From Bacillus sp. JCM 19041 (GTDB lineage Bacteria > Bacillota > Bacilli > Bacillales > Bacillaceae_D), in assembly GCA_001310375.1 (NCBI GenBank), contig BAXC01000009.1:1-63983 (forward strand): 63,983 bases of DNA. Reading direction: 5' to 3'. The number at the start of each line of letters is the position of its first letter. Positions within the stretch are counted from its first letter, which is position 1. This document shows, piece by piece, positions 19,129 through 28,891 of the stretch. The translations under genes and the position numbers were made by a program. The notes beneath the pieces were generated by a model, which was not told the origin of the DNA, searched no databases, and saw only the letters and a program-made list of their open reading frames with translations.

Positions 19129-20190
19129 GTGCGTATAACTCAACCAATGCTTACAGCGAATACACTTCGCTATTCACAAGCAAGCTATGAACGCTTATCT
19201 ACTTTGCAAGAGCAGCTTAGTACGCAAAAGAAAATTAGTAGGTTTTCACAAAACCCTGTAATCGCAGCGAAATCAATGCAATACCGTGAAACGCAAGCAC
19301 TTAATACTCAATATAAGCGTAATGTGAACGAAGCACATACTTGGTTAGATCAGAGTGACACATCGTTGCGCGAGACTACGAGTGTTTTAAATCGGATGCG
19401 GGAACTGGCGGTGAAAGCATCAACGGGTACATATGGATCAGACGAACGTAAGAGCATGGCTGAGGAGACAAAAGAATTACGTAATCACTTAATGACAATA
19501 GCGAATACTAGCACCGCAGGGAAATACATATTTAATGGAGCTAATACGGATAAAGCTCCTATTACTACGTTTACGGCAGAGCAATTGGTCGAGCAAGATT
19601 TAACCGATGTGAAACTGAGTTTTCGCGGTGAGATTTATGATTACATAGAAGAGAATGGTCAATTTGAATCAAGGAATGACGGATCGGTTTTGCAATTTGA
19701 AGATGGCCAATTCTATACTGAGGCTGGAGCTATAGTGGATCAAAGTGAGCTATTGATTCAAACAAGAGCGTTTGATCAAAGTGGAGTGGAGTTGGAGTTG
19801 CAGCAAGGTGTGTACGTAAAAGTGAATGCAGAAGCACATCGTTTGTTTTCAGATGAGTTATTTAATGACTTGTTCTCTTTTGAGCAAGCATTGTTAAATC
19901 CTGATGTGACGGAAGAAGAGTTAGGTCAATTTATCAGTAAAATCGACGGTCATTTAAGAGCCGCAGCTGATGTAAATGGGCAGCTCGGAGCAAGAATGAA
20001 TCGAGTCGATCTAATAGAAGATCGCTTAGACAAACAAGATTTCCTGTTACAGAAAATGAAATCACAAAATGAAGACGTTGATTTTGAAGAGACTGTAATG
20101 AAGCTTCTTGTAGCAGAAGGGATCCATTCTGCAGCACTTGCGGCAAGTGCTCGCGTAATTCAACCCTCGCTGCTTGATTTCTTAAGGTAG
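19129..20190 (+). CDS. flgL: Hook-filament junction protein FlgL (HAP3)
   Basis: Second junction protein, flagellin-like. N-terminal MRITQPMLTANTLRYSQASY and the coiled coil LDQSDTSLRETTSVLNRMRE; C-terminal helix DVDFEETVMKLLVAEGIHSA. 353 residues, longer than the about 300 of B. subtilis, with an enlarged acidic central domain. GTG start at 19129 after AAAGGAGGAG. In B. subtilis yviE follows; it is absent here. Confidence 0.93.
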   Translation: MRITQPMLTANTLRYSQASYERLSTLQEQLSTQKKISRFSQNPVIAAKSMQYRETQALNTQYKRNVNEAHTWLDQSDTSLRETTSVLNRMRELAVKASTGTYGSDERKSMAEETKELRNHLMTIANTSTAGKYIFNGANTDKAPITTFTAEQLVEQDLTDVKLSFRGEIYDYIEENGQFESRNDGSVLQFEDGQFYTEAGAIVDQSELLIQTRAFDQSGVELELQQGVYVKVNAEAHRLFSDELFNDLFSFEQALLNPDVTEEELGQFISKIDGHLRAAADVNGQLGARMNRVDLIEDRLDKQDFLLQKMKSQNEDVDFEETVMKLLVAEGIHSAALAASARVIQPSLLDFLR

Positions 20191-20199
20191 GGTGACATG

Positions 20200-20640
20200 A
20201 TGCAAGTTGAGACAAGTTATTTAGGGACTGTGAATTCTACAAAAGATGACATCCTCCTCTTTGCAGGAGGATTGCCTGGCTTTTTGGAAGAAAAAGAGTT
20301 TGTGTTACTCCCCTTTGGACAAAGCCATTTTTTTCTATTACAGTCAGTTCAATCAAAGCATCTTGCATTTATTTGTGCAGACCCTTTTGTACTTTGGGAT
20401 AATTATGAAGTGAAACTTGATGATGCATCACTGGAACAATTAGCTGTTCAAAAACAAGAGGATGTGGCGATTTTTGTTATTTTAACAATTGAGCAACCTT
20501 TCTCAGCCACAACCGCAAATCTTCGGGCACCTATTATTATTAATTCTAAGAACAAAAGAGCCAAACAAGTTATGCTGGATGACTATAAGTTTTCTCCAAA
20601 GACTGCTCTTCCAAAAGCAGAATCAAAGGAGAGGTGTTGA
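20200..20640 (+). CDS. fliW: Flagellar assembly factor FliW
   Basis: FliW binds either flagellin or CsrA; when flagellin is exported, free FliW antagonises CsrA and so allows hag translation. Seen: [32 protein letters not shown] and [17 protein letters not shown], all conserved. 146 residues. Two adjacent ATG codons (20197 and 20200) follow AGGGTGAC; the second has the better spacing. The stop is 2 bases before the csrA TTG start. Confidence 0.93.
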   Translation: MQVETSYLGTVNSTKDDILLFAGGLPGFLEEKEFVLLPFGQSHFFLLQSVQSKHLAFICADPFVLWDNYEVKLDDASLEQLAVQKQEDVAIFVILTIEQPFSATTANLRAPIIINSKNKRAKQVMLDDYKFSPKTALPKAESKERC

Positions 20641-20642
20641 AA

Positions 20643-20888
20643 TTGCTTGTTTTATCAAGAAAGACAGCAGAAGCAATTTGTATTGGTGATGAGGTTGAAG
20701 TTACAATTCTTTCTGTTGAAGGAGACCAAGTTAAGCTAGGTATTTCAGCTCCTAGGACAGTTGATGTGCACCGAAAAGAAGTACATGAAGCGATCCAAAA
20801 GGAGAATAAAACAGCAGCTAAACCAGTTTCATTAGAAGTGCTACAGGCGTTTATTGAGCATTCAAAAAAACAAATGCCTGATTCGTAA
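20643..20888 (+). CDS. csrA: Translational regulator CsrA
   Basis: RNA-binding dimer that blocks flagellin translation in Bacillus. Begins at TTG 20643 ([20 protein letters not shown]), the family start, with GGAGAGG upstream; earlier in-frame codons would add residues not seen in the family. Conserved [11 protein letters not shown] and HRKEV. 81 residues, the C-terminal helix being extended. Strong terminator follows. Confidence 0.94.
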   Translation: MLVLSRKTAEAICIGDEVEVTILSVEGDQVKLGISAPRTVDVHRKEVHEAIQKENKTAAKPVSLEVLQAFIEHSKKQMPDS

Positions 20889-20895
20889 TAGTTAG

Positions 20896-20932
20896 TCGCG
20901 GCAGTGTTCTGAATTGCCGCTTTCTTTTTTTC
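20896..20932 (+). terminator. intrinsic terminator after csrA
   Basis: GCGGCA (20898-20903) pairs with TGCCGC (20915-20920), followed by a T-rich tract. Confidence 0.88.
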
Positions 20933-20940
20933 TTTTAGCC

Positions 20941-20967
20941 TAAACGCGTGTTGGCATAAGCCGATAA
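20941..20967 (+). promoter_or_regulatory. sigma-D promoter of the flaG-fliD-fliS-fliT operon
   Basis: TAAA (20941-20944), exactly 15 bases, then GCCGATAA (20960-20967): seven of eight -10 positions and the full -35 match the B. subtilis sigma-D consensus. It starts 58 bases upstream of flaG, right after the csrA terminator. Confidence 0.9.
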
Positions 20968-20998
20968 TAATAAAAAGGACTGTTAAAAGAGGTACAAT

Positions 20999-21331
20999 AT
21001 GGCATTGCAAATTCCGATTTCCATTCTGTCATCTGAAATAGGGCATGTTCGGTATCAACAGCAACAGGTTACCACTGCATCCAAATCTCCAAGTAATGTG
21101 ACTTTAGATGCGGATTTACAAACTCTAATAGACATTTCAAGTGAGCATGTTGATAAAGTAACAAAGCGAGCGTTAGCATTTAATATTCATGAAGACCTAG
21201 ATCGGGTCTATGTACAAGTAATTGATCAAGAAACACAGGAAGTATTACGTGAGGTGCCTCCGGAGAAAATCCTTGATTTAATTGCATCAATGATGAAATC
21301 AGCGGGGTTAATTGTTGACCACCATGTGTAG
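20999..21331 (+). CDS. flaG: Flagellar protein FlaG (YvyC)
   Basis: Cytoplasmic or filament-associated protein affecting filament length; exact function unclear. The conserved C-terminal half NIHEDLDRVYVQVIDQETQE and VLREVPPEKILDLIASM defines the family. 110 residues. AGAGGT precedes ATG 20999. First gene of the sigma-D operon, where hag and then flaG would be expected. Confidence 0.9.
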   Translation: MALQIPISILSSEIGHVRYQQQQVTTASKSPSNVTLDADLQTLIDISSEHVDKVTKRALAFNIHEDLDRVYVQVIDQETQEVLREVPPEKILDLIASMMKSAGLIVDHHV

Positions 21332-21345
21332 AAAGGATGAGCGTT

Positions 21346-23102
21346 ATGAGGCTTTCAGGACTATCGTCAGGGCTTGATATTGATCAAATGATGAAAGATT
21401 TAATGCGTGCTGAACGTATACCTGTTAATAAGCTCGAAAAACAGAGAACCGAATTAGGGTGGAAGATGGATGCGTACCGAGAAATTAATGTGAAAATGCA
21501 AGCGTTGCATTCATCTATTTTGATACATTAATGCGGAGCTCTGTTATGAAAAAAAGGTCTGTTGTATCTTCTGATTCAAATATAGCAACTGCAACAGCTT
21601 CATCTTCTCTAGGAAATGCCAGTTATACTTTAAATGAAGTAAAGCAGTTGGCAACCGCTGCTACAGCAAAAGGAAAAGAGCTTACGGGAATAAATGAAAA
21701 TTCTACGTTAAGTGAACTTGAAATCTCTTCTAGTTCAAAAATAGAAGAAGGATGGGTTACAGGTAAGCTAGTGCGAGAGACGGTAGATTTTAAGGATGGG
21801 AAAGCACAATTAAAAGAAAAACCAGAGTTTGCGCATGAAGAACAACTCCTGTTAATCAACGGAAAAGCATTTCAGGTCGTTGATGCAAATAAAACAACAT
21901 TAGAATTAAACGAAGTCATAGTTAATGAAGAAGGAGAAATGACGTTTGCCGATGGTGTGAAGCTCCCAGCGCGTCTGCAAGTGGAGTACATTCAAGACGA
22001 TCCATCGAGTGAAGAGCGATACACAAAATCAACTGTGGGAACAGTAAATGCTCAAGGGGAGACGACAACAAGTTCGTTTTTCTTCAAAGATACTGACACA
22101 ATTGGGTCAGTTGTCTCGAAAATGAGAACCGCCGATGCTGGCGTGAACGTTTTTTTTGATGAATTTAATCAAACGCTTGTTGTAAGTAAACAAGAGACAG
22201 GCCAGTCATCATCCAATGCGACGGACTTATTTTTTGAAGGCAATCTGTTTAATCAGACTTTGGGTTTGAATGAAAATGTGACCAATGGAAAAAATGCAAT
22301 TTTTACTGTGAATGGTGTTGAGACACAGCGTGCATCAAACACATTTAATTTAAGTGGAATGACAATCACATTAAAGAACGAGTCAACTCAACCAATTAGC
22401 TTAAACGCTACTACAAATGTGGATGATATATTCGATACGATACTCGCTTTTGTTGATGAATACAATGAGTTAGTTGATTTTGTCAATGGTAAATTAGGAG
22501 AACGGTATTATCGTGACTATGATCCTCTAACAACAGAAGAACGAGACGGATTGTCTGATGTTGAAGCGGAACGCTGGGAAGAAAAGGCGCAAAGTGGATT
22601 GCTCCGTAATGATGTGATGTTGCAAGGTGCTTTTAATCAGATGAGACAAGGTCTCTACCAATCAATTAGTTCAAGTGGAAGCATCAGTCATCTCGTTGAT
22701 ATTGGAATTACGACTACAAGAGATTATTCAAGCGGTGGCAAGCTAGAGGTAAATGCAGATAAATTAAGGCAAGCAATTGAAGAGGATGTTGATGGTGTTT
22801 TTGCATTATTTAATGGATCTGATGGTAATCCTGGGTTGGCACAAAATTTACGGACCAATTTACAGCAGGGCATGTCTAGTATTGCAAGGCGTGCGGGTGG
22901 TTCAGAAGGTTATCATGAACAGCATCAATTTGCAATTGGTCAACAAACGAAAGCAATCGATGATCGAATATCTGACTTTGAGCGAAGACTAGAACAAAAA
23001 GAAGCGCGATATTGGCGGCAATTTACGGCAATGGAACGAGCTATGCAAATGGCAAATCAACAAAGCGAATCATTGTTTAATTTGCTTTATGGGAATAATT
23101 AG
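21346..23102 (+). CDS. fliD: Flagellar filament cap protein FliD (HAP2), one frameshift
   Basis: Caps the growing filament and aids flagellin folding. N-terminal MRLSGLSSGLDIDQMMKDLM and the coiled-coil C-terminus (DDRISDFERRLEQKEARYWR). The frame breaks in the T run near 21518-21521, one T short; repaired SSIFDTLMRSSVM joins the halves, 585 residues. ATG 21346 is preferred to 21337 because the family begins MRLSGL and GAAAGGA is well spaced. Confidence 0.93.
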
Positions 23103-23118
23103 GAGGGTGTTTTCATTT

Positions 23119-23511
23119 ATGTTAAAACAAGGAGTATATAAGCAGCAGGCTGTTCAAACGGCATCACCTGGCGAATTAACCCTTATGTTATATAATGGTT
23201 GTTTAAAGCAAATTCGCTTAGCGCAAACGGCAATTGAAGAATTAAATATTGAAAGCCGCCACGCTTGTATTAGTAAAGCAGAGGCTATCATACATGAATT
23301 AATGGTAACACTTCGAACGGATTCTGAAGTGGGTTCCAACATGATGCGACTGTATGAATACATCTCTCATAAACTTACTGAGGCAAATATAAAAAATGAT
23401 CGTGCTGCCCTTGTTGAAGCAGAGACGTATGTAATTGAATTTCGCGATACGTGGAAACAAGTTATTTTATTGGAGCGACAAAGTAGACTGAAAGGGACAC
23501 AAGCATTGTAA
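23119..23511 (+). CDS. fliS: Flagellin export chaperone FliS
   Basis: Binds the flagellin C-terminus before export, and in Bacillus acts with FliW. Conserved YKQQAVQTASPGELTLMLY and the four-helix bundle pattern. 130 residues from ATG 23119, which has AGGAGGGTG upstream. Its stop overlaps fliT by one base. Confidence 0.94.
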   Translation: MLKQGVYKQQAVQTASPGELTLMLYNGCLKQIRLAQTAIEELNIESRHACISKAEAIIHELMVTLRTDSEVGSNMMRLYEYISHKLTEANIKNDRAALVEAETYVIEFRDTWKQVILLERQSRLKGTQAL

Positions 23512-23858
23512 TGAGTGTTGAAGTGCAACAACTTACCGATGAACTCTTAACCCGTCTGCAAAATCCTCTTCCTAATGCCGATGACGAGCGAGATCAAATG
23601 ATTACTGATGTTTCATTGTTGCTTGAACAACGAAATAAACAGATCCAATGTGCAGCCCCGCAATCGATGCCAAAAGCAGAAACAGAAGCGCTCATAAAGC
23701 AAGACCTATTACTTAAACAACGTTTAGAAGTATATTTGAATCACATTAAATCCGATATAAAAGCTCTATCAGCGAAAAAGCAAAGAAGAAATACGTATTC
23801 GCAGGGAATAGGAATTTCTTATCAAAGTGGCTTTTTTATTGATAAGAAGAGCAAATAA
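23511..23858 (+). CDS. fliT: Flagellar protein FliT
   Basis: Small helical export chaperone, poorly conserved. Assigned from its place after fliS, its size (115 residues) and short helical motifs (LTDELLTRLQNPLPNADD). Start ATG overlaps the fliS stop by one base. Binding partner is inferred from the family (FliD). Confidence 0.78.
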   Translation: MSVEVQQLTDELLTRLQNPLPNADDERDQMITDVSLLLEQRNKQIQCAAPQSMPKAETEALIKQDLLLKQRLEVYLNHIKSDIKALSAKKQRRNTYSQGIGISYQSGFFIDKKSK

Positions 23859-23888
23859 ACAAGCAAGCCTTTGAGGCTTGCTTGTTTC
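23858..23888. terminator. bidirectional terminator between fliT and the lipoprotein gene
   Basis: AAACAAGCAAGCCT and AGGCTTGCTTGTTT form a long perfect stem with T-runs on both strands; it overlaps both stop regions. Confidence 0.9.
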
Positions 23889-24754
23889 TACTTTAATACT
23901 GTCGGTAACTGAATGCCTTCCTTACTATTAACGTTTGAGCGTGTAAGAGAAATGTCTTTTCGAATAAGCCAACTCTGATCGTTTTCTTCAAGGAGAAGTT
24001 CAAACGCAGAATTGGTTTTTTCTAATAAAAAAGTATCCTTGTTTATGAACAACATATAGTCAAGTTGGGCTACTGTAAACTCGTCAAGTTCAATATCTCT
24101 TTCAGTTAAGATTGACTGGTCAACTAGGTTCATGCTCAATGCCATTTGTCGCAATTCTTCTCCGCTTGCTTCAACGCTTAATACATACAAGTCGTCATAT
24201 TGACTTACACTAACAAAATCTGGTATCGAATGAAGCAGTTGTAGTTGCTCAATTGGAGCAAGATCATAATGAAAAACGTCGTCTTCCAACTCCGAAAGGT
24301 CTTCAACAGTGTTCCATCCTGTACCATCTTTGTTAATACGATATTGATCTGATTCTTTTATGATTCCTACTGTTTGCTCGGGATCTTCTTCGTTCTCAGA
24401 GTTAAGCGGATAACGGGCCAAGCTTGTAAAAGTGACTTGTGGTTCATTACTATATGACAACGTTCCTTCGGTAACTTTTACTGTTTGTTCTTCAGCCTCT
24501 CCTTCGGGTACTGGAGATAATGTATCGGTCATTTTTAAGTTAGCTGTATAGTTAGTAAGTTGGTTATCTGCTTGCATTGATTTTTCGAGAATACTGTTAC
24601 TGTCTAGAAGAGTTTCTGCTTCAGTGTGCATATCGTGATCTTTTGTAGTTGTAACAACATCTTTACTCTCAAGCGATTGATAGCTATTAGAAGAACAGGA
24701 AGCAAGAAGGGCGGAAACAGCGATGCTGCAATAAAACCAGCTTGTGTTTTTCAA
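23888..24754 (-). CDS. Putative lipoprotein (DUF6612-like)
   Basis: 288 residues with a TTG start after AGGAG. Signal peptide with lipobox LLASC (Cys near residue 20), so it should be anchored to the outer membrane face. The body resembles the LolA/LppX-like group of Gram-positive lipoproteins (TANLKMTDTLSP, then a strand-rich fold, then VNSKEG). Function unknown. A long palindrome lies 36-74 bases upstream. Confidence 0.75.
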   Translation of the reverse strand: MKNTSWFYCSIAVSALLASCSSNSYQSLESKDVVTTTKDHDMHTEAETLLDSNSILEKSMQADNQLTNYTANLKMTDTLSPVPEGEAEEQTVKVTEGTLSYSNEPQVTFTSLARYPLNSENEEDPEQTVGIIKESDQYRINKDGTGWNTVEDLSELEDDVFHYDLAPIEQLQLLHSIPDFVSVSQYDDLYVLSVEASGEELRQMALSMNLVDQSILTERDIELDEFTVAQLDYMLFINKDTFLLEKTNSAFELLLEENDQSWLIRKDISLTRSNVNSKEGIQLPTVLK

Positions 24755-24789
24755 ATCTGTCCACTCCTGGCTAAATGAATTGCACTTAA

Positions 24790-24828
24790 TGTTACAATTA
24801 CATTACAAGTGCTTGTGATATTGTAACA
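24790..24828. promoter_or_regulatory. nested palindrome, candidate operator
   Basis: TGTTACAAT (24790-24798) and ATTGTAACA (24820-24828) are perfect inverted repeats, and inside them ACAAG (24805-24809) pairs with CTTGT (24812-24816). The site is just upstream of the lipoprotein gene on the minus strand. No T-run follows, so it is not a terminator. The binding protein is not known to me. Confidence 0.45.
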
Positions 24829-25075
24829 AAAGGAAATCGGTAAGGGAATAGGAAATTCGTACTAGCTGGAAGATATCATTGGATTCAAGATAAGGTTTCA
24901 TTTTTTTGAAAACGTGAAAATTGGTATAGAACAAAGTTACAGTGAAAGAAATCAATAATAAATATTTCGACATCATTCTTTGTAGGTAATATACAAGGTT
25001 TTAAATAAAAAACCCAAAAAATCAATGTATTATAAAGTAAGCGCTGACAATTCGTTTAAAATGAATCGACAAGAA
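24829..25075. other. AT-rich intergenic region before the cold-shock gene
   Basis: No open reading frame or strong hairpin is seen. It carries the cre-like site at 25036-25049 at its right end. Confidence 0.4.
25036..25049. promoter_or_regulatory. cre-like site (CcpA operator candidate)
   Basis: AGTAAGCGCTGACA matches the cre consensus TGWNANCGNTNWCA at all positions but the first. It lies about 60 bases before the cold-shock promoter. The window also encodes HprK and Crh, which act with CcpA. A chance match of this quality in 64 kb is possible. Confidence 0.4.
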
Positions 25076-25111
25076 TTGACAAATGTTCTAAAGTACCATT
25101 AAATAAAGAGT

Positions 25112-25140
25112 TTGACTTATGAGAATCGCGCTGGTATAGT
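25112..25140 (+). promoter_or_regulatory. sigma-A promoter of the cold-shock gene
   Basis: TTGACT (25112-25117), 17 bases, TGG-TATAGT (25132-25140) with an extended -10. It should give a leader of about 50 bases. A second TTGACA at 25076-25081 with TTAAAT 17 bases on could be an alternative promoter. Confidence 0.75.
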
Positions 25141-25196
25141 TGAAACTGTGGAAAAGCACCACAATGAAATTTTCAGTAACGAAGGGAATGTGAAGC

Positions 25197-25394
25197 ATGC
25201 AAGGAAAAGTAAAATGGTTTAATGCAGAAAAAGGTTTCGGTTTTATCGAGCGTGAAGATGGAGACGATGTATTCGTACATTTCTCTGCTATCAACTCTGA
25301 AGGATTCAAAACTCTTGACGAAGGTCAAGACGTAGAATTCGAAATCGTTGAAGGCGCGCGTGGACCGCAAGCTGCAAACGTAGTAAAGCTTTAA
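25197..25394 (+). CDS. Cold-shock protein (CspA family)
   Basis: RNA/DNA chaperone of 65 residues, one OB fold. RNP1 motif KGFGFIE and RNP2 motif DVFVHFSAI are intact. Starts at ATG 25197. Single-gene unit with its own strong promoter and terminator. Resembles CspB/CspC/CspD of B. subtilis; which paralogue cannot be told. Confidence 0.95.
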   Translation: MQGKVKWFNAEKGFGFIEREDGDDVFVHFSAINSEGFKTLDEGQDVEFEIVEGARGPQAANVVKL

Positions 25395-25432
25395 TTCACA
25401 TTCCTGAATGGATATGAATAATAGCTAATAAT

Positions 25433-25463
25433 AACCCACTTTCATATGAAAGTGGGTTTTTTG
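25433..25463 (+). terminator. intrinsic terminator of the cold-shock gene
   Basis: AACCCACTTTCA and TGAAAGTGGGTT form a perfect stem followed by TTTTTTG. Confidence 0.92.
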
Positions 25464-25488
25464 TTGTTTAATTGTCACACGATTACAT

Positions 25489-25513
25489 GTTTAGGCAGGA
25501 TTTTTAAGGGAAT
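25489..25513 (+). promoter_or_regulatory. sigma-B-like promoter of hpf
   Basis: GTTTAG (25489-25494), 13 bases, GGGAAT (25508-25513) against the sigma-B consensus GTTTAA-N13/14-GGGTAT: ten of twelve positions match. B. subtilis hpf (yvyD) is a known sigma-B and sigma-H target, which supports it. It lies about 36 bases before the hpf start. Confidence 0.6.
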
Positions 25514-25548
25514 TGTAGAAGTAAGCAAGGAAAAGGAGGAGTTCTACT

Positions 25549-26122
25549 ATGCATTATAATATTCGTGGTGAAAACATTGAGGTTACTGCTGCAATTCGGG
25601 AATATGTTGAAAAAAAAAGTTGGCAAGCTTGAAAGGTATTTTGATACAACACCAATTGCAGACGTAAATGTGAAGTTGCAGCTTGTAAACAGCAGTGAAT
25701 CAAGCATTGAGGTAACCATACCAATGCCTAAGCTTCTGCTTAGAGGAGAAGAAACCAATGCGGATATGTATGCAGCCATCGACATTGTCGTTGAGAAGCT
25801 GGAACGCCAAATCCGAAAACATAAAACAAAAGTTAATCGTAAGTTTCGCCAAGAAGGCAGCCTGAAACATATGTTTAAAAATGATTTAGAACCTTTACGA
25901 GAAGAAATTATTGAAGAGGAATCACTTGGGGAAGAAGATGATCTTGAAGTGGTTCGCACAAAACGCTTTAATTTAAAGCCAATGGATGCTGAAGAAGCAA
26001 TATTGCAGATGGATTTGTTAGGGCATAATTTCTTTGTTTTCTCTGATGCAGACAGTGGTAGTACGAATGTGGTCTACCGTCGTCGCGATGGGAAATATGG
26101 ATTAATTGAATCTGAAGCATAA
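25549..26122 (+). CDS. hpf: Ribosome hibernation promoting factor, long form (Hpf/YvyD), one frameshift
   Basis: Dimerises 70S ribosomes into inactive 100S particles in stationary phase. N-terminal S30AE domain (MHYNIRGENIEVTAAIREYV, then LERYFDTTPIADVNVKL), charged linker and C-terminal dimerisation domain (RTKRFNLKPMDAEEAILQMD, FSDADSGSTNVVYRR). The A run at 25610-25618 has one base too many; removal gives VEKKVGKLERYF and 190 residues, the long-form size. AAGGAGGA precedes ATG 25549. Confidence 0.94.
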
Positions 26123-26133
26123 AAAGCAATTTT

Positions 26134-26170
26134 AAAGAAGCATCGGCTAATTTGTCGATGCTTCTTTAAC
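26134..26170 (+). terminator. terminator-like hairpin after hpf
   Basis: AAAGAAGCATCG pairs with CGATGCTTCTTT (12 bp, 10-base loop). The T-run is short (TTT then AACG), so termination may be partial. Confidence 0.6.
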
Positions 26171-26338
26171 GGCTTCGGTAGAACGGCATAACCTTGTAAG
26201 CTGGTTCTTAAACTGCTAATATAGATATGATAAAGACAAAGCTTAAAACAGCTATTTGGTAATCGGTATATATTAATGAAGAAGAACAAAATGTATTTTT
26301 GCAAAATAGAGTAACACCGCTAAGAGAGGAAGATGATT

Positions 26339-28864
26339 ATGATCGGTTTACTTCGGAAAGTAGTTGGCGATCCTGCCCAAAAACAATTAAAGAAAAACGA
26401 AAAAGTTGTTGATCAAGTTGAAGCGTTAGCAGATGAAATAAAGTTACTTTCGGATGAAGCACTAAAAAGCAAAACAAGTGAATTTCAAAAAGCTCTGCAG
26501 GAAGGCGGTACAATTGACGATATTATTGTACCAGCACTAGCTGTTGTTCGTGAAGCTGCGGGGCGTGTATTGAATGAATATCCATACCGAGTCCAATTGC
26601 TGGGGGCACTGGCACTTCATCAAGGAAATATTGCTGAAATGAAAACAGGGGAAGGGAAAACGCTTGTTGGAACAGTGGCTGTTTATGTTCAGGCACTGGC
26701 AGGTAAAGGAGTTCACATCGTAACGGTCAATAATTACTTGGCGAGCCGTGACCTGCAAAATTACGGTCGCGTTTTTCAATTCCTAGGATTGACTGTTGGT
26801 TTAAATGAAAATGGTCTATCTAAAGAAGACAAACAAAAGGCATATGCTGCAGATGTCACATATAGCACGAATAATGAACTTGGGTTTGATTATTTGCGCG
26901 ATAATATGGTGCTTTATAAAGAACAAATGGTACAACGTCCACTCCATTTTGCTCTTGTTGATGAAGTTGATTCAATCTTAGTTGATGAAGCTAGAACACC
27001 ACTAATAATTTCTGGTTCGGTTGAGCGCAAAACGAAATTATACGGACAAGCTAATACGTTTGTTCGCGTTTTAAAACTTGAAGATGATTACACGTATGAT
27101 GAAAAGACCAAAACCGTTCAGCTAACTGATGAAGGCGTAAATAAAGCTGAACGAGCATTTAATATTGATAATCTGTATGATCAAAAACATGTTCAATTAA
27201 ACCATCATATAAATCAATCATTAAAAGCTCATGTTGCTATGCAACGTGATGCAGACTATGTAGTTGAGGACGGGGAAGTGGTCATTGTTGACCAATTCAC
27301 TGGTCGTTTAATGAAAGGGCGTCGCTATAGCGATGGATTGCATCAGGCTCTTGAAGCAAAAGAAGGGCTTGAAGTACAACGTGAAAGTATAACACTTGCT
27401 TCTATCACATTCCAGAACTACTTCCGTATGTACAATAAGCTAGCAGGTATGACTGGTACGGCTAAAACAGAAGAAGAAGAGTTTCGTAACATTTATGGAA
27501 TGGACGTAATGGTTATCCCAACTAATAAAGAGATTGCCCGTGAAGACCGCTCTGATTTAATTTATAAAACAATGCAAGCGAAGTTTAACGCAGTTGTAGA
27601 AGAGATTAGCGAGCTTCATAAGAGTGGTCAGCCTGTACTTGTAGGTACTGTGAATGTTGAAACATCTGAAGTTGTATCAAAAATGCTCACGAAAAAACGG
27701 ATCCCACACCATGTGTTAAATGCGAAAAACCATGAACGTGAAGCTGAAATTATCGAAAATGCAGGGCATAAAGGTTCTGTAACTATTGCAACAAATATGG
27801 CAGGACGCGGTACAGATATTAAGCTTGGACCTGGTGTAAAAGATCTAGGCGGGCTACATGTACTTGGTACTGAGCGTCATGAGAGTAGACGAATTGACAA
27901 TCAATTGCGTGGTCGTGCAGGTCGTCAAGGCGATGTTGGTTCTTCACAGTTTTATTTATCTATGGAAGATGAACTAATGCGACGTTTTGGCTCTGATAAC
28001 ATGCGTACGATGATGGAAAAACTGGGAATGGATGAAGACCAACCAATCGAATCAAAATGGGTTTCAAGAGCCGTAGAAACAGCTCAGAAACGAGTAGAGG
28101 GAAATAACTTTGATGCTCGTAAGCAAGTACTGCAATTTGACGACGTTATGCGTGAACAACGGGAAATTATTTATACGCAACGGATGGAAGTGCTTGAATC
28201 AGAGAATTTGAAGTCAATTGTTGAAAACATGATGAAAGCATCAGTAGAGCATGTTGTTAAAACACATACTCCAGATTCCCTTGTACAAGAAGAATGGGAT
28301 CTTAATGCAATCGTGACGTATTTGAACGGGCAATTATTGAGTGAAGAGGCTTTATCGGAAAAAGATATAAAAGGTAAAGAGCAAGACGAGATTATTGAGC
28401 TTATTAATGAGAGGGTTCTTGCTGCTTATGCCGCGAAAGAATCTGAAGTATCTCCAGAACAGATGCGTGAGTTCGAGAAAGTGATTATGCTTCGTACAGT
28501 TGACCGTAAGTGGATGAATCATATAGACCAAATGGATCAGCTTCGTCAAGGTATTCACTTACGAGCGTACGGGCAAAATGATCCGTTACGTGAATACCGT
28601 TTTGAAGGGTTCAACATGTTTGAAGCGATGATTGCAGAGATTGAAGAAGAAGTATCAATGTATGTGATGAAAGCTCAAGTTCAACAGAACTTACAACGCC
28701 AAGAAGTAGCTGAAGGGAAAGCAGTGCAACCTTCAGCTAATGGAGAGCCACAGAAAAAACCAAAGAATAAACCAATTCGTAAAGGTGAGGATATTGGACG
28801 TAATGATCCTTGTATTTGCGGTAGTGGCAAAAAATATAAAAATTGTTGTGGGGCAAACGGATAA
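26339..28864 (+). CDS. secA: Preprotein translocase ATPase SecA
   Basis: Motor that drives secretory proteins through SecYEG. 841 residues, unbroken. Walker [13 protein letters not shown], Walker [17 protein letters not shown], the PPXD region, the second nucleotide fold ([30 protein letters not shown]) and a C-terminal zinc site [14 protein letters not shown] that binds SecB or lipids. ATG 26339 chosen for spacing from GAGAGGA; an in-frame ATG at 26333 would add two residues. prfB follows after 27 bases. Confidence 0.97.
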   Translation: MIGLLRKVVGDPAQKQLKKNEKVVDQVEALADEIKLLSDEALKSKTSEFQKALQEGGTIDDIIVPALAVVREAAGRVLNEYPYRVQLLGALALHQGNIAEMKTGEGKTLVGTVAVYVQALAGKGVHIVTVNNYLASRDLQNYGRVFQFLGLTVGLNENGLSKEDKQKAYAADVTYSTNNELGFDYLRDNMVLYKEQMVQRPLHFALVDEVDSILVDEARTPLIISGSVERKTKLYGQANTFVRVLKLEDDYTYDEKTKTVQLTDEGVNKAERAFNIDNLYDQKHVQLNHHINQSLKAHVAMQRDADYVVEDGEVVIVDQFTGRLMKGRRYSDGLHQALEAKEGLEVQRESITLASITFQNYFRMYNKLAGMTGTAKTEEEEFRNIYGMDVMVIPTNKEIAREDRSDLIYKTMQAKFNAVVEEISELHKSGQPVLVGTVNVETSEVVSKMLTKKRIPHHVLNAKNHEREAEIIENAGHKGSVTIATNMAGRGTDIKLGPGVKDLGGLHVLGTERHESRRIDNQLRGRAGRQGDVGSSQFYLSMEDELMRRFGSDNMRTMMEKLGMDEDQPIESKWVSRAVETAQKRVEGNNFDARKQVLQFDDVMREQREIIYTQRMEVLESENLKSIVENMMKASVEHVVKTHTPDSLVQEEWDLNAIVTYLNGQLLSEEALSEKDIKGKEQDEIIELINERVLAAYAAKESEVSPEQMREFEKVIMLRTVDRKWMNHIDQMDQLRQGIHLRAYGQNDPLREYRFEGFNMFEAMIAEIEEEVSMYVMKAQVQQNLQRQEVAEGKAVQPSANGEPQKKPKNKPIRKGEDIGRNDPCICGSGKKYKNCCGANG

Positions 28865-28891
28865 GTTTGCCTCTCCCTATGAGGTGAAGAG

